A stretch of 64,000 nucleotides of DNA from Chlorocebus sabaeus (GCF_047675955.1 NC_132904.1:80915447-80979446), one strand, 5' to 3'; shown: positions 42,640 through 54,394, numbered from the stretch's first letter. Numbers and translations are program-made. Notes: a model not told the origin generated them from the letters alone.

Positions 42640-43755
42640 CAGAATCTTCAAGTTCTCCAGTTACACTAGATATTTTTTCATGGGCACTTAAATGTGCTCA
42701 AATATCTGTCCCACTTTCAATATATTTTCTCTCCAGATATCACTGTGTCTCCCTCCTATTTGCAAACAAATCTCTCACAAAGAGTATTCTCTACTCTCTC
42801 CATTTTATCACCTCTCACTTGCTTCTCAACTTACTGCCAACTGTTTTTTACCACTTACCTTAAGGCTACCAAAGATCTCCACAATACCTAAATCCAATAG
42901 ACAGTTTTAGGATTTGTTTAGCAAGACAATTTGAAAGACTTAGAGACACATCATACTTCAAATACCCCAGACTGAACTCACTTTCTTCCACCTAAACTTG
43001 GACTCTTCCTGCAGTGTTCCCTCCCTTGGTGAATGACACTGCCATTCACTCAGCTGCACAAACTATACACCTGATAGTCACTCTTGACATTCCTCTCCCT
43101 CATTTCCACACGTGCATCAGTCACCAAGTCCTGTTGTGTCTATCTCCAAAATATTTTCTGAATTCATCCACACCTCCCCATCTCTAATGAGATCACCTTA
43201 ATTCAAGTTACAGTCATGGCTTTTTAACTATTTTGTCTCCTTTTATTAAACAGTCATAGTATTCTAAAATGTAAATCTTAATAACTTTGAAATGCTGATA
43301 ATTGCTATTTAAATATCATTTCAGATTCTTAATGCTGTCCTCAAAGTCATGTTTGGTGTGTTTTTGTCATCATTTTTATCTTGTCTTCTTGGCGCTCTGT
43401 CACCCTGACTGTGTTCTGTCTTGTCTCAGAATGCAAAGGCTGATTCCTCTGTTCGTAACAGCATTTTCCCACAACTTCATCATTTATTTTACCTAACCAA
43501 CTTCTACTAATCATTAATATTCTCACTCAGGTTTAATTTCCTTTAGATCTTCCTCAACCTCCCTGATTGGTCAGATAGTTGGCATAAGATCCACCCACTC
43601 TCATTCCTCTCCTCCACAGCACTTAGCAAAATCAAAACCAAATAATTAAATGCTCAGATAACCTCTAGAAGGACAGAGGATGTGCCTGGTTTGTTTCTTA
43701 CTGCATTAGCACCTAATACAATGTAAGTTCTCAAAAAATCTGAATTAATGAAAGT
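42640..43755 (+). mobile_element. L2 LINE, long copy (about 1.1 kb)
   Basis: Plus-strand L2 reaching further 5' than others here. ctccattttatcacctctca, ccaaagatctccacaatacc and taaatccaatag (42800-42900) come from the ORF region. They are followed by aactcactttcttccaccta, cagtcaccaagtcctgttgt, tctccaaaatattttctgaa, attctaaaatgtaaatc and, at the 3' end, ctccacagcacttagcaaaa and gcacctaatacaatgtaag. No coding capacity remains; the 64-105 codon frames here are L2 by-products. Confidence 0.82.
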
Positions 43756-44442
43756 GTTGATTTAATCATTATTCCAATTCCACAATACAGTATTTTAAAG
43801 TAACTAATTCCTTCTTTGGTATCTGAGTAAAATATCGTAACATCAAAAATAATCCAATGTTTAAAAATGTGCCAAAGTGGAAGATTTCAGTAGTCAACTT
43901 TGCGTTAAAGTTGAGTACTCAATGCATTATAAGTATTGAGTAGATATTTGTTAATTGTGTGAATTATAAAAGGTATTAGACTGCTTATATACAATGTTTT
44001 AGCAATAAATTTGCATTAGTAAATTTAAACTAAAAAATTATACTTGCCTGCATATGGTCTCCTTTTCTCCTCCTATGTTCAACTTTAATTTCTTAATTTT
44101 GAGAAGGAAATTGCACCTCTTTTCTCAAAACATTTTCCTCCTAGCAGAATAACTTTGTTGTCAGGGATGAGAAAAATGCTATTTGCTAAAAATATGAATA
44201 TTTCTTATTAAAGTAGACAAACTGTAGAAAATGGCTCTCACCGACTCCTTAGAAGTGTTGCCTTTAGAAGTACAGAAGCAGAGAATTAAGCTCCAGACCT
44301 TAGAACCAGTTGTCAAACCCTAGACCTACCACGTTACATCACACCACCCACCTCTGCAACTCAGAGTCAGCTCCCTGAAGAGTTATGAAGCTGGTTATTG
44401 TACAATTCGGCTCACTATATCAATTTGAGTGAAATGGGGTTT
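43756..44442. other. No recognised feature
   Basis: About 690 bp, AT-rich. Nothing recognised. Confidence 0.5.
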
Positions 44443-44588
44443 GACTAGGTTGTCAATACTTCATGTGAAAAGTTCATATCATTTCCAAAGAGAAGTATTA
44501 AGGGAGGATTGAGGACCTGAAAATAGTGACAAAAACAGAAAGATGGAGAAGTTTCACAACATCAGAGGGTATGGGACATTTAAAAAAG
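44443..44588 (+). repeat. Direct duplication, copy A (about 145 bp)
   Basis: Starts ctaggttgtcaatacttcat and ends gtatgggacatttaaaaaag. It matches 45631-45772 with scattered substitutions and small indels (roughly nine in ten positions by eye). I do not recognise it as part of a known repeat family. Confidence 0.85.
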
Positions 44589-44599
44589 GACATTATCTT

Positions 44600-44920
44600 C
44601 TTTGCCTCCTTTTAATAACCAATGTTTGGACATTTACTATATAGCAAGCATGACTTCTGTCCTGAACAAAGTAATGTCTTATGGGAATGAGTGGTAAATG
44701 CATAAGCCCTACTTCAGTTCACAATGTATTGTTCTCCTACCCCAGAAAGTAGGATCATATAAGATGATATAAGCATGAGTAGGATGTTCTGGCAATAGAG
44801 AACCTGTGAATGCTTCTTAGAGGTGTTGCTACTTGCACTAGGATTTGAAGGACAAGTAGATGAGCCAAGTGATGAAGCCATGACAGGAGTATAGAAAGGG
44901 GGGAAAGAGAACATCTGAAG
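44600..44920 (-). mobile_element. Probable L2 LINE 3' region
   Basis: aataaccaatgtttggacat, ttactatatagcaagcatga, cttctgtcctgaac, then gaggtgttgctacttgcact and aggatttgaaggacaagtag are in the order expected of a minus-strand L2 (tattgagcacctactatgtgc…ccctgccc…gctgggctttgaaggatgag). Confidence 0.5.
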
Positions 44921-44940
44921 GCAAAATGGATTTCCACTAT

Positions 44941-45306
44941 TGCTGTAGATTTAATATTTGTATCCCTGCAAAATTTATATGTTGAACTCCTAACCACCAA
45001 GATGATGATATTTGGAGGTAGGACTTTTGGGAGGTGACTAGATCATGAGGGTAGAGCTCTCATGAATGGAATTAGTGCCATTATAAAAGAGGCCCTGGGG
45101 AACTGCATTTCCCCTTCTGCCAAGTGAAGACACAGCAAGAAGGTACCATCTTTGAACCTCAAGGCAGACCTTCACCTGATGCCAAATCAGCTGGTAGCTA
45201 GATCTTGGATTCCCCAGCCTCCAGAACTGTGAGAAATAAACTTTTATTGTTATAAGCTTCCCAGTTTATGGTATTTTGTTATGGCAGCCCAAATGGACTA
45301 AGAACT
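44941..45306 (+). mobile_element. MaLR LTR (MST/MLT1A type)
   Basis: tgctgtagatttaatatttg, tatgttgaactcctaaccac, ggaggtaggacttttgggag, gtgactagatcatgagggta, gagctctcatgaatgga, attagtgccattataaaaga, gccaagtgaagacacagcaa, ttggattccccagcctccag, aactgtgagaaataaacttt, tggtattttgttatggcagc, ggactaaga. Complete solo LTR in plus orientation. Confidence 0.92.
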
Positions 45307-45630
45307 ATGGTTATAGCTTTGGAGAGTCATTAGTACAATTAGAGCATGGAAAGAGATAAGAAGAAGAATCAAAAATTTTAAAAAAAGATCATAAAGTACC
45401 TTCCTCTTAAAGCCACTAAAGATCTGAAGTAAATGAGACATTATATAAAAATCATGCCAAAGGATAGATTAGAAGGATTAGGGTATCCTAAGGGACAGAA
45501 CATGATTTGTACCTCATTTTCCCAGCATATTGCGTAGTGTCCAAATGTGTCACTGTTCAATAAATATTTACTGAATGTTATACCAGAGTTAGATCAGATA
45601 GAATCCTGTTGAATTACCACTAAGTGAAAA
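45307..45630. other. No recognised feature
   Basis: About 320 bp. The end at 45540-45600 (tgtccaaatgtgtcactgtt, caataaatatttactgaatg) is an L2/MIR-type 3' terminus of low certainty. Confidence 0.45.
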
Positions 45631-45772
45631 CTAGGTTGTCAATACTTCATGTGAACATTTCACATCATTTCCAAAGACAAGGATTAAGGGAGCATTGAGG
45701 ACCTAACAGTAGGGACAAAAGCAGAAAGATGGAGAAGTTTCACACATCAAAGCGTATGGGACATTAAAAGCA
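45631..45772 (+). repeat. Direct duplication, copy B (about 142 bp)
   Basis: Starts ctaggttgtcaatacttcat and runs to gcgtatgggacattaaaagc. It is the partner of 44443-44588, 1.19 kb apart in the same orientation, with the MaLR LTR in between. Confidence 0.85.
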
Positions 45773-45939
45773 AAGGGTTAAAGCACCTAAGATAAATGCT
45801 TCAGACTCAGTTTTTGTTTGCTTTTGTTTGTGATGGGGAAAGCAGTCCACTCTATCTATTTCTATAGGAGGAAAATGTAATTACCACAAATGTACATAAT
45901 AAAGACCAGCTTTTTCTGGGCATTGAACAAAATGCTTTG
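45773..45939. other. No recognised feature
   Basis: Short unassigned stretch. Confidence 0.5.
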
Positions 45940-46915
45940 ATGCAGTACTATTTGTTCACAAACATTTACTGAGGATCCACCATATGTGAGGCATTGTTCT
46001 AAGCCCTGTGGATACAATCTGAATTATGAAGCTTATATGCTAGCAAGAAAACTGAGAACAAACAAACAAACAAAAAACAAACCTGTATAAGACAATCCTA
46101 AGTTAAGAGGCAGCAGAACATTGTTGTTAAAAGTATGGCATTTAGAAACAAGACTCTCTGGCCCTAAATGCTTACATGACCACTTGCTAGCTGTGTGACT
46201 TTGGGTAAGTTACATAACTGCTCTGTGCTTTATTCTCTTACCTGTAAAATGAGATTAATAGTAATTATCCTATTGATTTATAATAATGATTAAATGAGTT
46301 AAAATATATAAAGAGCTTAGAGTCTGGAAAGTAGTAAATATTATTAATAAATAGTACTATTGATCTTTTCTTATTCTAATTATTATTATCAATAACTTCT
46401 ATAAAGAATGCTGAAAGGTGGATAAAAGGAAAGAGGATCAGATAATGCCAGGGTGAGAATGAACGCAGAAAGAGGTAATTTAGATAAAGGGACCTAGAAA
46501 AGTACTTTTGAAAAGATGACATTTCAGCAAGTGACATAAATGAAGTGCAAGAATGAGTCATATGAATATTTGGAGGGGACTATTCCAGAGAGAGAAGAGA
46601 AATTGCCAGAAAGTTCAAGGCCATTGGGTGGAAATCAGCTTGGCTTGATGTGATCAAGAATGAGTAAGAGAGTTGCAGCAATGAGAAATGGGTGAGCAAA
46701 GAATGTAGGTGGAGTAAGAGGCGAGGTAGGAGAGGTGAGCAAAAAGTAATTGATTTGGAGTCTCATGGGCCTCCAGAGGAATCAGATTTTACCTGAGACT
46801 GAGAGAAAGTCACCAAACGGCTATGAACAGAGACACAGCACAGTCTGGATGTCTTTTTTAAAAGATAGCTCTGGCTGCATGTAGATAGCAAACTATAGAG
46901 GGATAAAAGACATAG
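45940..46915 (-). mobile_element. L2 LINE split by a nested MIR
   Basis: Minus-strand L2. Right-hand piece order: gaaaagatgacatttcagca, agtgacataaatgaagtgca, gactattccagagagagaag, aaattgccagaaagttcaag, then gatagctctggctgcatgta. Left piece: gttcacaaacatttactgag, gatccaccatatgtgaggca, ttgttctaagccctgtggat. The two pieces (45940-46075 and 46385-46915) are successive parts of L2, separated by a plus-strand MIR. Confidence 0.82.
46100..46360 (+). mobile_element. MIR SINE nested in L2
   Basis: taaaagtatggcatttagaa, acaagactctctggccctaa, ccacttgctagctgtgtgac, tttgggtaagttacataact, gctctgtgctttattctctt, acctgtaaaatgagattaat, taaatgagttaaaatatata, agagcttagagtctggaaag: near full-length plus-strand MIR. 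It sits between two consecutive L2 segments, so it inserted into that L2. Confidence 0.92.
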
Positions 46916-46919
46916 GAGG

Positions 46920-47060
46920 CAATTCCTGTTGTCTCATTTTATCCACACATCAACATGTGAGATATGCATTATTGTTCCTATTTTACAGAAAACACCATGA
47001 GCCTTGGAAACATAATGTATCAAAAGGCACACAGATGTTTTGACTCCAAGCCCATGTATG
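46920..47060 (-). mobile_element. MIR fragment
   Basis: tgtctcattttatccacaca, gagatatgcattattgttcc, tattttacagaaaacaccat, gagccttggaaacataatgt, aaaaggcacacagatgtttt: reverse-complement MIR. Confidence 0.75.
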
Positions 47061-47069
47061 TTTTCCTCT

Positions 47070-47285
47070 CCTCAGGAAAGCCTTCAGGAACTTCGCTGAC
47101 CAGGTCAGATTGACCTATTACATGTTTTCACTGCAGCATTTTCCTCTCCTTGATAGAACCTATCACAGTTTAACTTTATATGGTTGGGTGATTATGTATT
47201 TTATGTCTAAGAGCAACGGCAGTGTGTCCCCAGGGTCTATCTAGCACATAAAGCAGGTGCTCAGGAATTACTTGTTGAATGAATA
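47070..47285 (+). mobile_element. L2 LINE 3' end
   Basis: caggaaagccttcaggaact, then attttcctctccttgataga, acctatcacagtttaacttt, tctatctagcacataaagca, ggtgctcaggaattacttgt, tgaatgaataaata. Plus-strand L2 terminus. Confidence 0.8.
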
Positions 47286-48479
47286 AATAAAGTGTACTGC
47301 TAAAAGTAGAGGGGGCAGAATGAGAGGTCTGTGAACAAATATGGTAATAACATGAATAAATTCGAAACTGAATTTAACACAGTAACAACAAAGACCCACC
47401 ATTCCTGACTGTCTGTTGTTTATTTTCTAAATATAAGCATTATTTTTCAAATTATTACTAGTAAAAGTAAGAAAAATATTTATTATCCAAGGTAAATAAA
47501 AACAAATTATTTTTAAACCTTTTTTTAAATGAAGGCATTAAATGAAACATGTAGTAGGTAAGAGTCTCAAATTTCTTAATGTACAGGAGGGTTATTGTAA
47601 TAATCTTCTAGAAGGTGGCCAAACCTAGAATTAAAACCTTGGTATATATAACTACTTGGAAACAGACAAAAATGAAATAAAAGAATTCTACACATACTTT
47701 TATAATCCTATTATAATACCAGCAATGACAATTACTCATATTTTCACTGTGCTTTCCAATCAACAAAAAATCTGCTCCATATCGTATCTAATTGCTCATT
47801 CAGGAGGTACTCAACATTTCAACCATCATTTGAACACATACCTGTGTACAGGCACACACATATATTCATGCACACTTTCTAAATCATTTCTGCAGCTATC
47901 TCCTTTGTAGTGGCCTTGATAAAAGCTGACTGTAGTATTTTATTAAATGTAGCCCTCATTAAGGCTTGGCATTGCTTGAAGCCACTATCAGATGATGCTG
48001 AGCTCAGTAAGGGCACCTGTTCTTATAACTTCTGTCTTCATCAAACAGCAAGTCTCAGTATTTTTTTTTTTTTTTCAGCTGAGACTGAAAGCAAACCTAC
48101 TTTCCTTGGCGTATGAAACCAATTTCCATGCCTTCACTTTCTTTTTTTGTGCCAGGTAATAAGTAGATAGAAATGATTCCCTGTTTTCAACTCTAATACC
48201 TCTGAAATTAAGCCCTGGGGAAACTAGTGATAACTCTGAGGTGGTAACTTCTCTCTAGGTTATTTGGAAAAGTAACTCTATTAAACATCCAGGAACAAAG
48301 ACCTGGCTATTACCACACACACATATTAAATGACTGCTGGGACACAGTGAAGAGGTGAGGCCTAGTGTCAGGAAATGTTCTGTTCCAGCTCCCACAAATA
48401 GGACATACTCAGTTTTATAACTGAATGACTTATATGTAATACCATTAAAACAAAAAAGTAATAATCATTCTGCTGTATA
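47286..48479. other. 1.2 kb without recognised feature
   Basis: A T16 run at 48060-48075 has no Alu or L1 body attached. Frames of 68-84 codons show no motif. Confidence 0.5.
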
Positions 48480-48650
48480 ATAACTCATGACATCCCAACA
48501 ACAACCTATCAGACGTTATTATCCTCTAAATCCCATTTCTACATAAATAAAGGAATTGAGGAACCTATGAATTAAGCAACTTATCCAAGGCCATGCAACT
48601 GGAAAATAAAAAAGCTGAGATTTCAACCCAGATCATTTCTCTTACATTGT
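48480..48650 (-). mobile_element. MIR SINE
   Basis: ataactcatgacatcccaac, aacaacctatcagacgttat, tatcctctaaatcccatttc, aggaattgaggaacctatga, cttatccaaggccatgcaac, gctgagatttcaacccagat: reverse-complement MIR in order. Confidence 0.85.
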
Positions 48651-50559
48651 TCTTTACAGCTTGTCAGTTTCATGGGGGAGAGATACAGCATGTCAGGTTG
48701 GTATGGAGACATGAGCATATGAGTATATATAACAACAAGTTGAAGAATGAGAACTTAAATCCAGGTGTATCTGACCCCAAAATTTCACCTCAATGGCCAA
48801 GAAAATGATTCAGTTTTCCATATAATAATATATTTCCCTAGATTGAATAAACCTTTAAACATATTCTTTTTCTGGAGAATTACAAATTTTCTCCAAGTTG
48901 GATTGAAGAACAAATACATTCTAAAGAAATGGTAAAACTGAAAAATGAATCAATATGCTGTTATTCTAATCTGTTAACTCCCTGGTTGTACTGTATTTCT
49001 TAACAAATCTCATTGAAGCAGAATTACCCTTAATCTTAACATCTCATCTCTGCTAGATGAATTAACTCGTTTGGTTCACTGCAGAATTATTGAGGAATTG
49101 GTTGGCTTAAAATTCATTAATGTTGTTGCCCTGAAAATATAAGAGTTAATACATTTCCAGACATACTTACTATTATTAGCAAAGGTTACACGGCCTGAAA
49201 ATTATTGTCGAGGGTGTCTGGAATTCAGTTTTTACAAGTGAAAAAAAAGTTCAATGACTTTCAGAGAGTATATGAAACTAAGGAGAAACAATAATCATAT
49301 TTTAGGAAATCTCTAAGGTTCCTTACAAATGATTCTTCCTAAAGAGATGTCAAAAATCATGCTTATTACACTTTGGGCTTCTACTCTAATATATCTAGAC
49401 CTTCCTATCGATAAGTGCGGGATAAAATGCCATCTTTTCTTCTTAAGCATATTAGAGCTTCCTATGGCTCCCTACACCAAGATAATAGATTATCCTATTA
49501 TTAATCTATTAAGATAATAGATTATCCTATTATGCTTTCTCTACAGTAATACACTTGGTTCTAAATCTTGGCAATTCAGTTCACCGAATTCTGTTAATTT
49601 ATATTTTGCAGTGAATTTCCTGATGGATTTGATGAGTTAATTCTTAGTTCTAGAGAAAAAATTAGCCTTTAAAACTCCTATTCAAAGAAAATGCAATTGG
49701 TAGCTTAGTAATGCAATCTATTCCAGTTTCTAGATGTGTACTTTTATCCCATCACCCCAAAACTATTAATGGGATGCAATCAATGGTGCAGGTGAACAGG
49801 CATCTTTTCAATGAAAGAAAATGAAATAAATATGCCTCTGAAGGGAGATAAATACTAGGAAAATATAAGAAGATGAGAGAGAAAATATAGCCAAATTATC
49901 TCAATTTTTAAAAGAAATCCAATTGTAAAGAAAAGTGTGATTATATGGGTAGAAGGCTTGAAATGTAAAGGTTTGAAGTAGACAATCAAATGAATAGAAA
50001 AGAAAACTGGCTAAATTCAAATAAATTTTTAAATAAGACTTGAGGGCCAAATTCCTACTTATATTTTCAAGGCTCAAGTAAAATGTCAAATCCTCCTGAA
50101 TTAGCTTCTAGGGAAATTGCCCACCAACTACAAATAACTGGAAAACAAGAAAAAATATATGATTCCACAATTTTCAGTCATTTGATGTCCCTATCATCCA
50201 TGAGAGAAAAGAAATAAGTAAAGTGAGCCCACAATTGTCCCAGCTTACTGCCTGGAGGCAGCTTTTAGGAAAGAGAAAGAAATATGTGACCCAAACAGAA
50301 TCTAGTTTCTCCAATGCATTGAAGACAGAAATTGGAGTTTTGGGTACCCATGGCAGGTAGAATTTGTGGGCAGAATACCAGGGTTGAAGGATAAGAAGGA
50401 ATATCATGAAAAGATAGAGACAGAGAGGTACAAGTGTGGATTATGTAATCAGTTCCTGATTATTACCCATAATTAGGAAAAAATCAATTATTAGAGAAAT
50501 GACAGAGATAATAAAATAGGTAAGAATCTTTAAGAAGCTAATTTTTAAAATGTGCTTTA
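48651..50559. other. 1.9 kb without recognised interspersed repeat
   Basis: AT-rich. It holds only the short repeat/hairpin at 49479-49533, listed separately. No coding frame of note. Confidence 0.5.
49479..49533. repeat. 32-bp period repeat with embedded hairpin
   Basis: aagataatagattatcctat and following tat occurs at 49479-49501 and 49511-49533. Between and across them taatctatt (49502-49510) pairs perfectly with aatagatta (49516-49524) around a 5-base loop. Likely a slippage product in AT-rich DNA. Confidence 0.85.
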
Positions 50560-51870
50560 TATATGTAAAAATATGTAGAAAAACATAAACAGGATGAAGA
50601 GTATGAGAAGAGAAATGGAAGATTTTTAATGAATCAAATGAAACATATAAAGATAAAAAAAGATACCCAAAATGAAAAATACACTAGATGGGATCAACTA
50701 CAGATTAAGATGCTGCAAAAGAAGAAAACCAGTTAACTCGAAGAAATAGCGATGGAAACTGATTAAAACACAGATATTTTAAAAGACTAGAACAAAATGA
50801 GCAGAGTGCCAATGATATGCTGAATGATACCAAGTGGAGTCCTAGAGAGTGGGAGGAAAAAAAAAAAAAAACACTATTTAAAGAAATAATGACCAATAGT
50901 TTTCCACATTTGATAACTATAAATCCATAGATCTAAGAAACTCAAAAGCCCCAGTCAGAATGAACATAAAGAAAACCATACACCATGATCAATTTGCTGA
51001 AAACCAAAGATAAAGTGAAAAATTTCAAAAGCAGCCAGAAAAGTAAAAGCTTACTTTCCATACAGAAGAACAAAGGATGACAGCAACTCCTCCTCATGAA
51101 TAACTATTCAGATCATATGGCAGTAGATGAAGTGATGTCTTTAAAGTATTGAAAGGCCTGTCAATCTAGAATTCTATAACCTGCAAAAATATCATTTAAA
51201 AAGGACAAAATCTTATAATATTCATGGCCAGCAAATCTGTACCACAATAAAGGTCAAAGGAAGATCTGTGGGCAAAGAAAAATAACAACAGAGGAAACTT
51301 ATATCTATACAGAGAATTTATACCTACAACAAAGAAATGAAGAACATCAGAAATGATCAGTATCCAGGTACTTATATTTTTGTTTCATTTTTAATCTTTT
51401 TAAGATATAAATGACTATTTAAAGCAAAAATAGTAATAATCTATCATATGACTTATATAGAGAAATAAAATTGTGCACAAGAGGTATGTGCAGAGTTAAA
51501 AGTATATTATTATGAGTTTCTCACATTATATGTTAAGTGATAAAATATTATTTAAAGATAGACTGTGACAAATTGTATAAACTCTAGTGAAACCACATAA
51601 AATTAAAAGAAATATAGGTAATAAACCAATAGTTGATCAAAAATGGAATCACAAAAAGGCTCAACTCAAATGCAATCAGGGAAAATGGGAGAAAAGAACA
51701 GAGTTTAGCAGTAGAAAACAAATAGCAAGATAATGTATTTAAATTTTAGCATATTATGAATTATATAAAATGTAAGTAAACTCTTCAATTAAAAGGTGGA
51801 GACTGATAGATTGAATAAAAAAGTGCACTAGAAACTAAACTTAAATATAGAGATACAGTATAAATACCAC
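50560..51870 (+). mobile_element. Ancient L1M LINE, ORF1 to ORF2 start region
   Basis: Plus-strand old L1: ttggcaataatgaccaatag-type block (aaagaaataatgaccaatag), agaaaaccatacaccatgat, tgctgaaaaccaaagataaa, aaaagcagccagaaaagtaa, cctagaattctataac-type (tctagaattctataacctgc), aagaaatgaagaacatcaga, gaaaacaaatagcaagataa, tcttcaattaaaaggtggag, then gatagattgaataaaaaagt. This is the ORF1 3' part, inter-ORF region and the first ORF2 codons. Heavily decayed. The start is approximate. Confidence 0.75.
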
Positions 51871-51884
51871 ATCAGTTGAAATTC

Positions 51885-51990
51885 TTTAAGGATATAGGCT
51901 CTATCTGATTCAACCTGTATTTCTCATGTCCAGTTCAGTACTAGTACCCAGAATCTACTAAAAATGACGCGTTGAAAGAGTAAATGCCTT
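51885..51990 (+). mobile_element. Possible L2 3' fragment
   Basis: ggatataggctctatctgat, tcaacctgtatttctcatgt, ccagttcagtactagtaccc fits the L2 terminus loosely. Confidence 0.4.
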
Positions 51991-52199
51991 CATAAAGCAG
52001 TCTAATGGTAACTCTAAGAAATCCCTGGTGAAGTAATCACTTCCTCCAAGTTAATAGGTTCATAAGAAAAGTTATGACAGCCGCTTTTTTATAAATCAGG
52101 GTTTTAATTTATAAGACTTCACATGTCTTGCAAGTGTTTGTTTTATGGGTAATTTATCTACCTCACCTGAAAATCAGAATTCAAATAATCTTCTAAGTT
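51991..52199. other. No recognised feature
   Basis: Short unassigned stretch. Confidence 0.5.
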
Positions 52200-52424
52200 G
52201 AGGACCAGCAAAGTTTTTCAACAGGAGAGGACAAAATAGTAAATATTTCAGGCTTTGCAAGCCATGTGATCTTTGCAATAACTACTCAATTCTGCCACTG
52301 TAGCGTGAAAGCAGCCACAGATGATATAGAAATAAATTACATGGCTGTGTTCCAACGAAACTTTATTTACAAAAACCAGCATTGGGACAGACTTGGCCCA
52401 TGAACTATAGTTGTCAAGTCCCAT
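52200..52424 (-). mobile_element. hAT-like non-autonomous DNA transposon (copy 2)
   Basis: Reverse-complement of the element at 35162-35383: accagcaaagtttttcaaca, aatagtaaatatttcaggct, ttgcaagccatgtgatcttt, ctactcaattctgccactgt, ggctgtgttccaacgaaact, ttatttacaaaaaccagcat, ggcccatgaactatagttg. The family name is uncertain, but the paired identity of the two copies is clear. Confidence 0.8.
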
Positions 52425-52460
52425 TCAAGCAGAATGATTGTTGAAGTCTCGATGGCTGTG

Positions 52461-52848
52461 TGCTAGGGTTTGAATGTTTGTTTCCTCTGAAATTCATATT
52501 GAAACTTAACCCCTAATGTAACAGTGCTAAGAGCTGAGGCCTTTAAGAGATGATTGGATCATACATAGATTAATGTGTTAGTGAATTAATTGGTTATCAT
52601 GGGAATGAATTATTTATCACAAGAAGAGTCTTAAAAAAGTGAGTTTGTCTCCCAGTGTACCCCTCTTGCCCTGTGATGCCTTCCTCTATGCTATGACACA
52701 GCAAGTGGACCTCACCAGAAGCTGACCAGATGCAACCACCTGATCTTGGACTTCTCAGCCTCCAGGACTTTAACAAATAAATTTATTTTCTTTATAAATT
52801 ACCCCGTCTCAGATACTCAGTTATAGCAATAGAAAATGGACTAAGACA
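52461..52848 (+). mobile_element. MaLR LTR (MST/MSTD type)
   Basis: tgctagggtttgaatgtttg, tcctctgaaattcatattga, aacttaacccctaatgtaac, gaggcctttaagagatgatt, ggatcatacatagattaatg, aaaagtgagtttgtctccca, tgccttcctctatgctatga, cacagcaagtggacctcacc, cttggacttctcagcctcca, ttataaattaccccgtctca, aatggactaagaca. Likely 5-bp TSD: ctgtg (52456-52460) and ctatg (52849-52853), one mismatch. Confidence 0.92.
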
Positions 52849-52853
52849 CTATG

Positions 52854-53544
52854 TAATCTATTCCTTAAATGATACATTTATCGCCACTCTAGAAAGCTTT
52901 GATCAGAGCCTGTAATAGATGCACACATCTCTTTATTTATACTTACCGTGTACCTACATTTTCTGGTTAATGCAAATAGAAAAGACAAGATCTCAGACAC
53001 TGACAGGTAATTTACTTTCTACATCCAAGATCTCCAATGCTGTTTTGTTTTTATTGTATTGTCACATTCTATGCAGCCACTGACTTTGAAAACAATTCTA
53101 AACTATAAAAGTGCTTAATGTTATCACTATCAGCTGTTATCAGTGTTCAATGGGACAGAAGGTTTGGTCAATTGTATTCATTCACAACCTGTAATATATG
53201 TTGTTTTAATATGCTCAATCTACTTTTTCAAAATATCTTATTTTAGCTTTTTTTCCCAGCATATCACAACTTTCTATCTAACATTCTTATAATTCTTTCA
53301 TCTTCTTAAAATTACTAATAAAAACAATATATTCTATGTTTGCCTATTCTTCATGGCTTTCTGTATAAACATTCTTCCAAGGTAAGGATTTGAGGTTTCA
53401 AGATACATGGTCACTAAAAATAGCATGTGCTCAAACCATCTACTATATCAAGTAGACATGTCCTCTATTTAAAGCAAATTGCTCATTCAGAGAAAATGGT
53501 ACAATTATAAAGGAAGATCATGTAATTGGTGTTAACATGTGGTC
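52854..53544. other. No recognised feature
   Basis: About 690 bp, nothing recognised. Confidence 0.5.
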
Positions 53545-53765
53545 TAAGTTAGATATTAGGAGTTTGGGCTTTAGATGCATCCTGGTTGTATTTATTAGTG
53601 GCAATGTAACACTAGGTGAGTTATTTACCTTTTTTGATTCTGTCTTATTATCTATTAAATGTGAAAACAAGGTATACCTCATCAAAAATGATGTGAGATT
53701 AAATGAGATAATGCATGAAAGCTTAGCAGAGTTCTGCTTTATAATAAGTACTCAATAAATACTGT
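53545..53765 (+). mobile_element. MIR SINE, near complete
   Basis: tttgggctttagatgcatcc, tggttgtatttattagtggc, aatgtaacactaggtgagtt, atttaccttttttgattctg, tcttattatctattaaatgt, agattaaatgagataatgca, agtactcaataaatactgt. Confidence 0.85.
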
Positions 53766-54394
53766 GTTTTTTTAATTTTATGTGTTTGAAACCCAATAAA
53801 TATTCATCAAGTAACAGATAGAAAAAGTATATTTGTATATAATTTGTATATAATAAATTATTTTTATTCCTAGAGTCCAATAAACTGCATAACTATTAGC
53901 TACTCGAAATATTTTTTTGTGAAATTGAAGTTAATTACTTCTCCACATATGAGGCAACACAACATAATGTCTTTGCCTTGTTAAATCATGTATCCATCCC
54001 ATTATCCAAGAGGATAATTTGAAATTTTCAATTTGATTGCTCCAAAATTTACATTTTTATACTGCAATATGGCAGTGTTTTATACATTACCTTATAAAAC
54101 TTAGATAAGTTTATTTAAATACACAAATCTGTGAGTTTAGGTATTATTAACGTAGAAATGAAAAAAAAAAAAAAAAAAAATAGAGCTCCGGACTCCTTAT
54201 CCCAGCCACCACAGTTGGTTTGGAACTTAGGTTTGTTATGCTTTGGAACTCATTTTTTTTACACCACTGTGCTACTCTGTCTCTCAAAAAAAAGTATAAC
54301 TTCCTATAAATTATTCATGACTTCAACAGGAAGGGAAAGAAAATGTTAATATTTCTCATGGATTAAAATACTTCATTTACTAGATCTCATGACA
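53766..54394. other. No recognised feature; poly-A run
   Basis: A20 run at about 54162-54180 without a recognisable retroposon body on its 5' side. Otherwise AT-rich and unassigned. Confidence 0.5.

Noticed and set aside
46100..46360. tRNA-like gene signal
   Set aside because: The A/B-box-like resemblance comes from the tRNA-derived head of MIR. No cloverleaf with a proper anticodon arm and acceptor is present.
54162..54180. Poly-A run as evidence of a processed pseudogene
   Set aside because: No recognisable gene or SINE body lies upstream and no TSD is visible.
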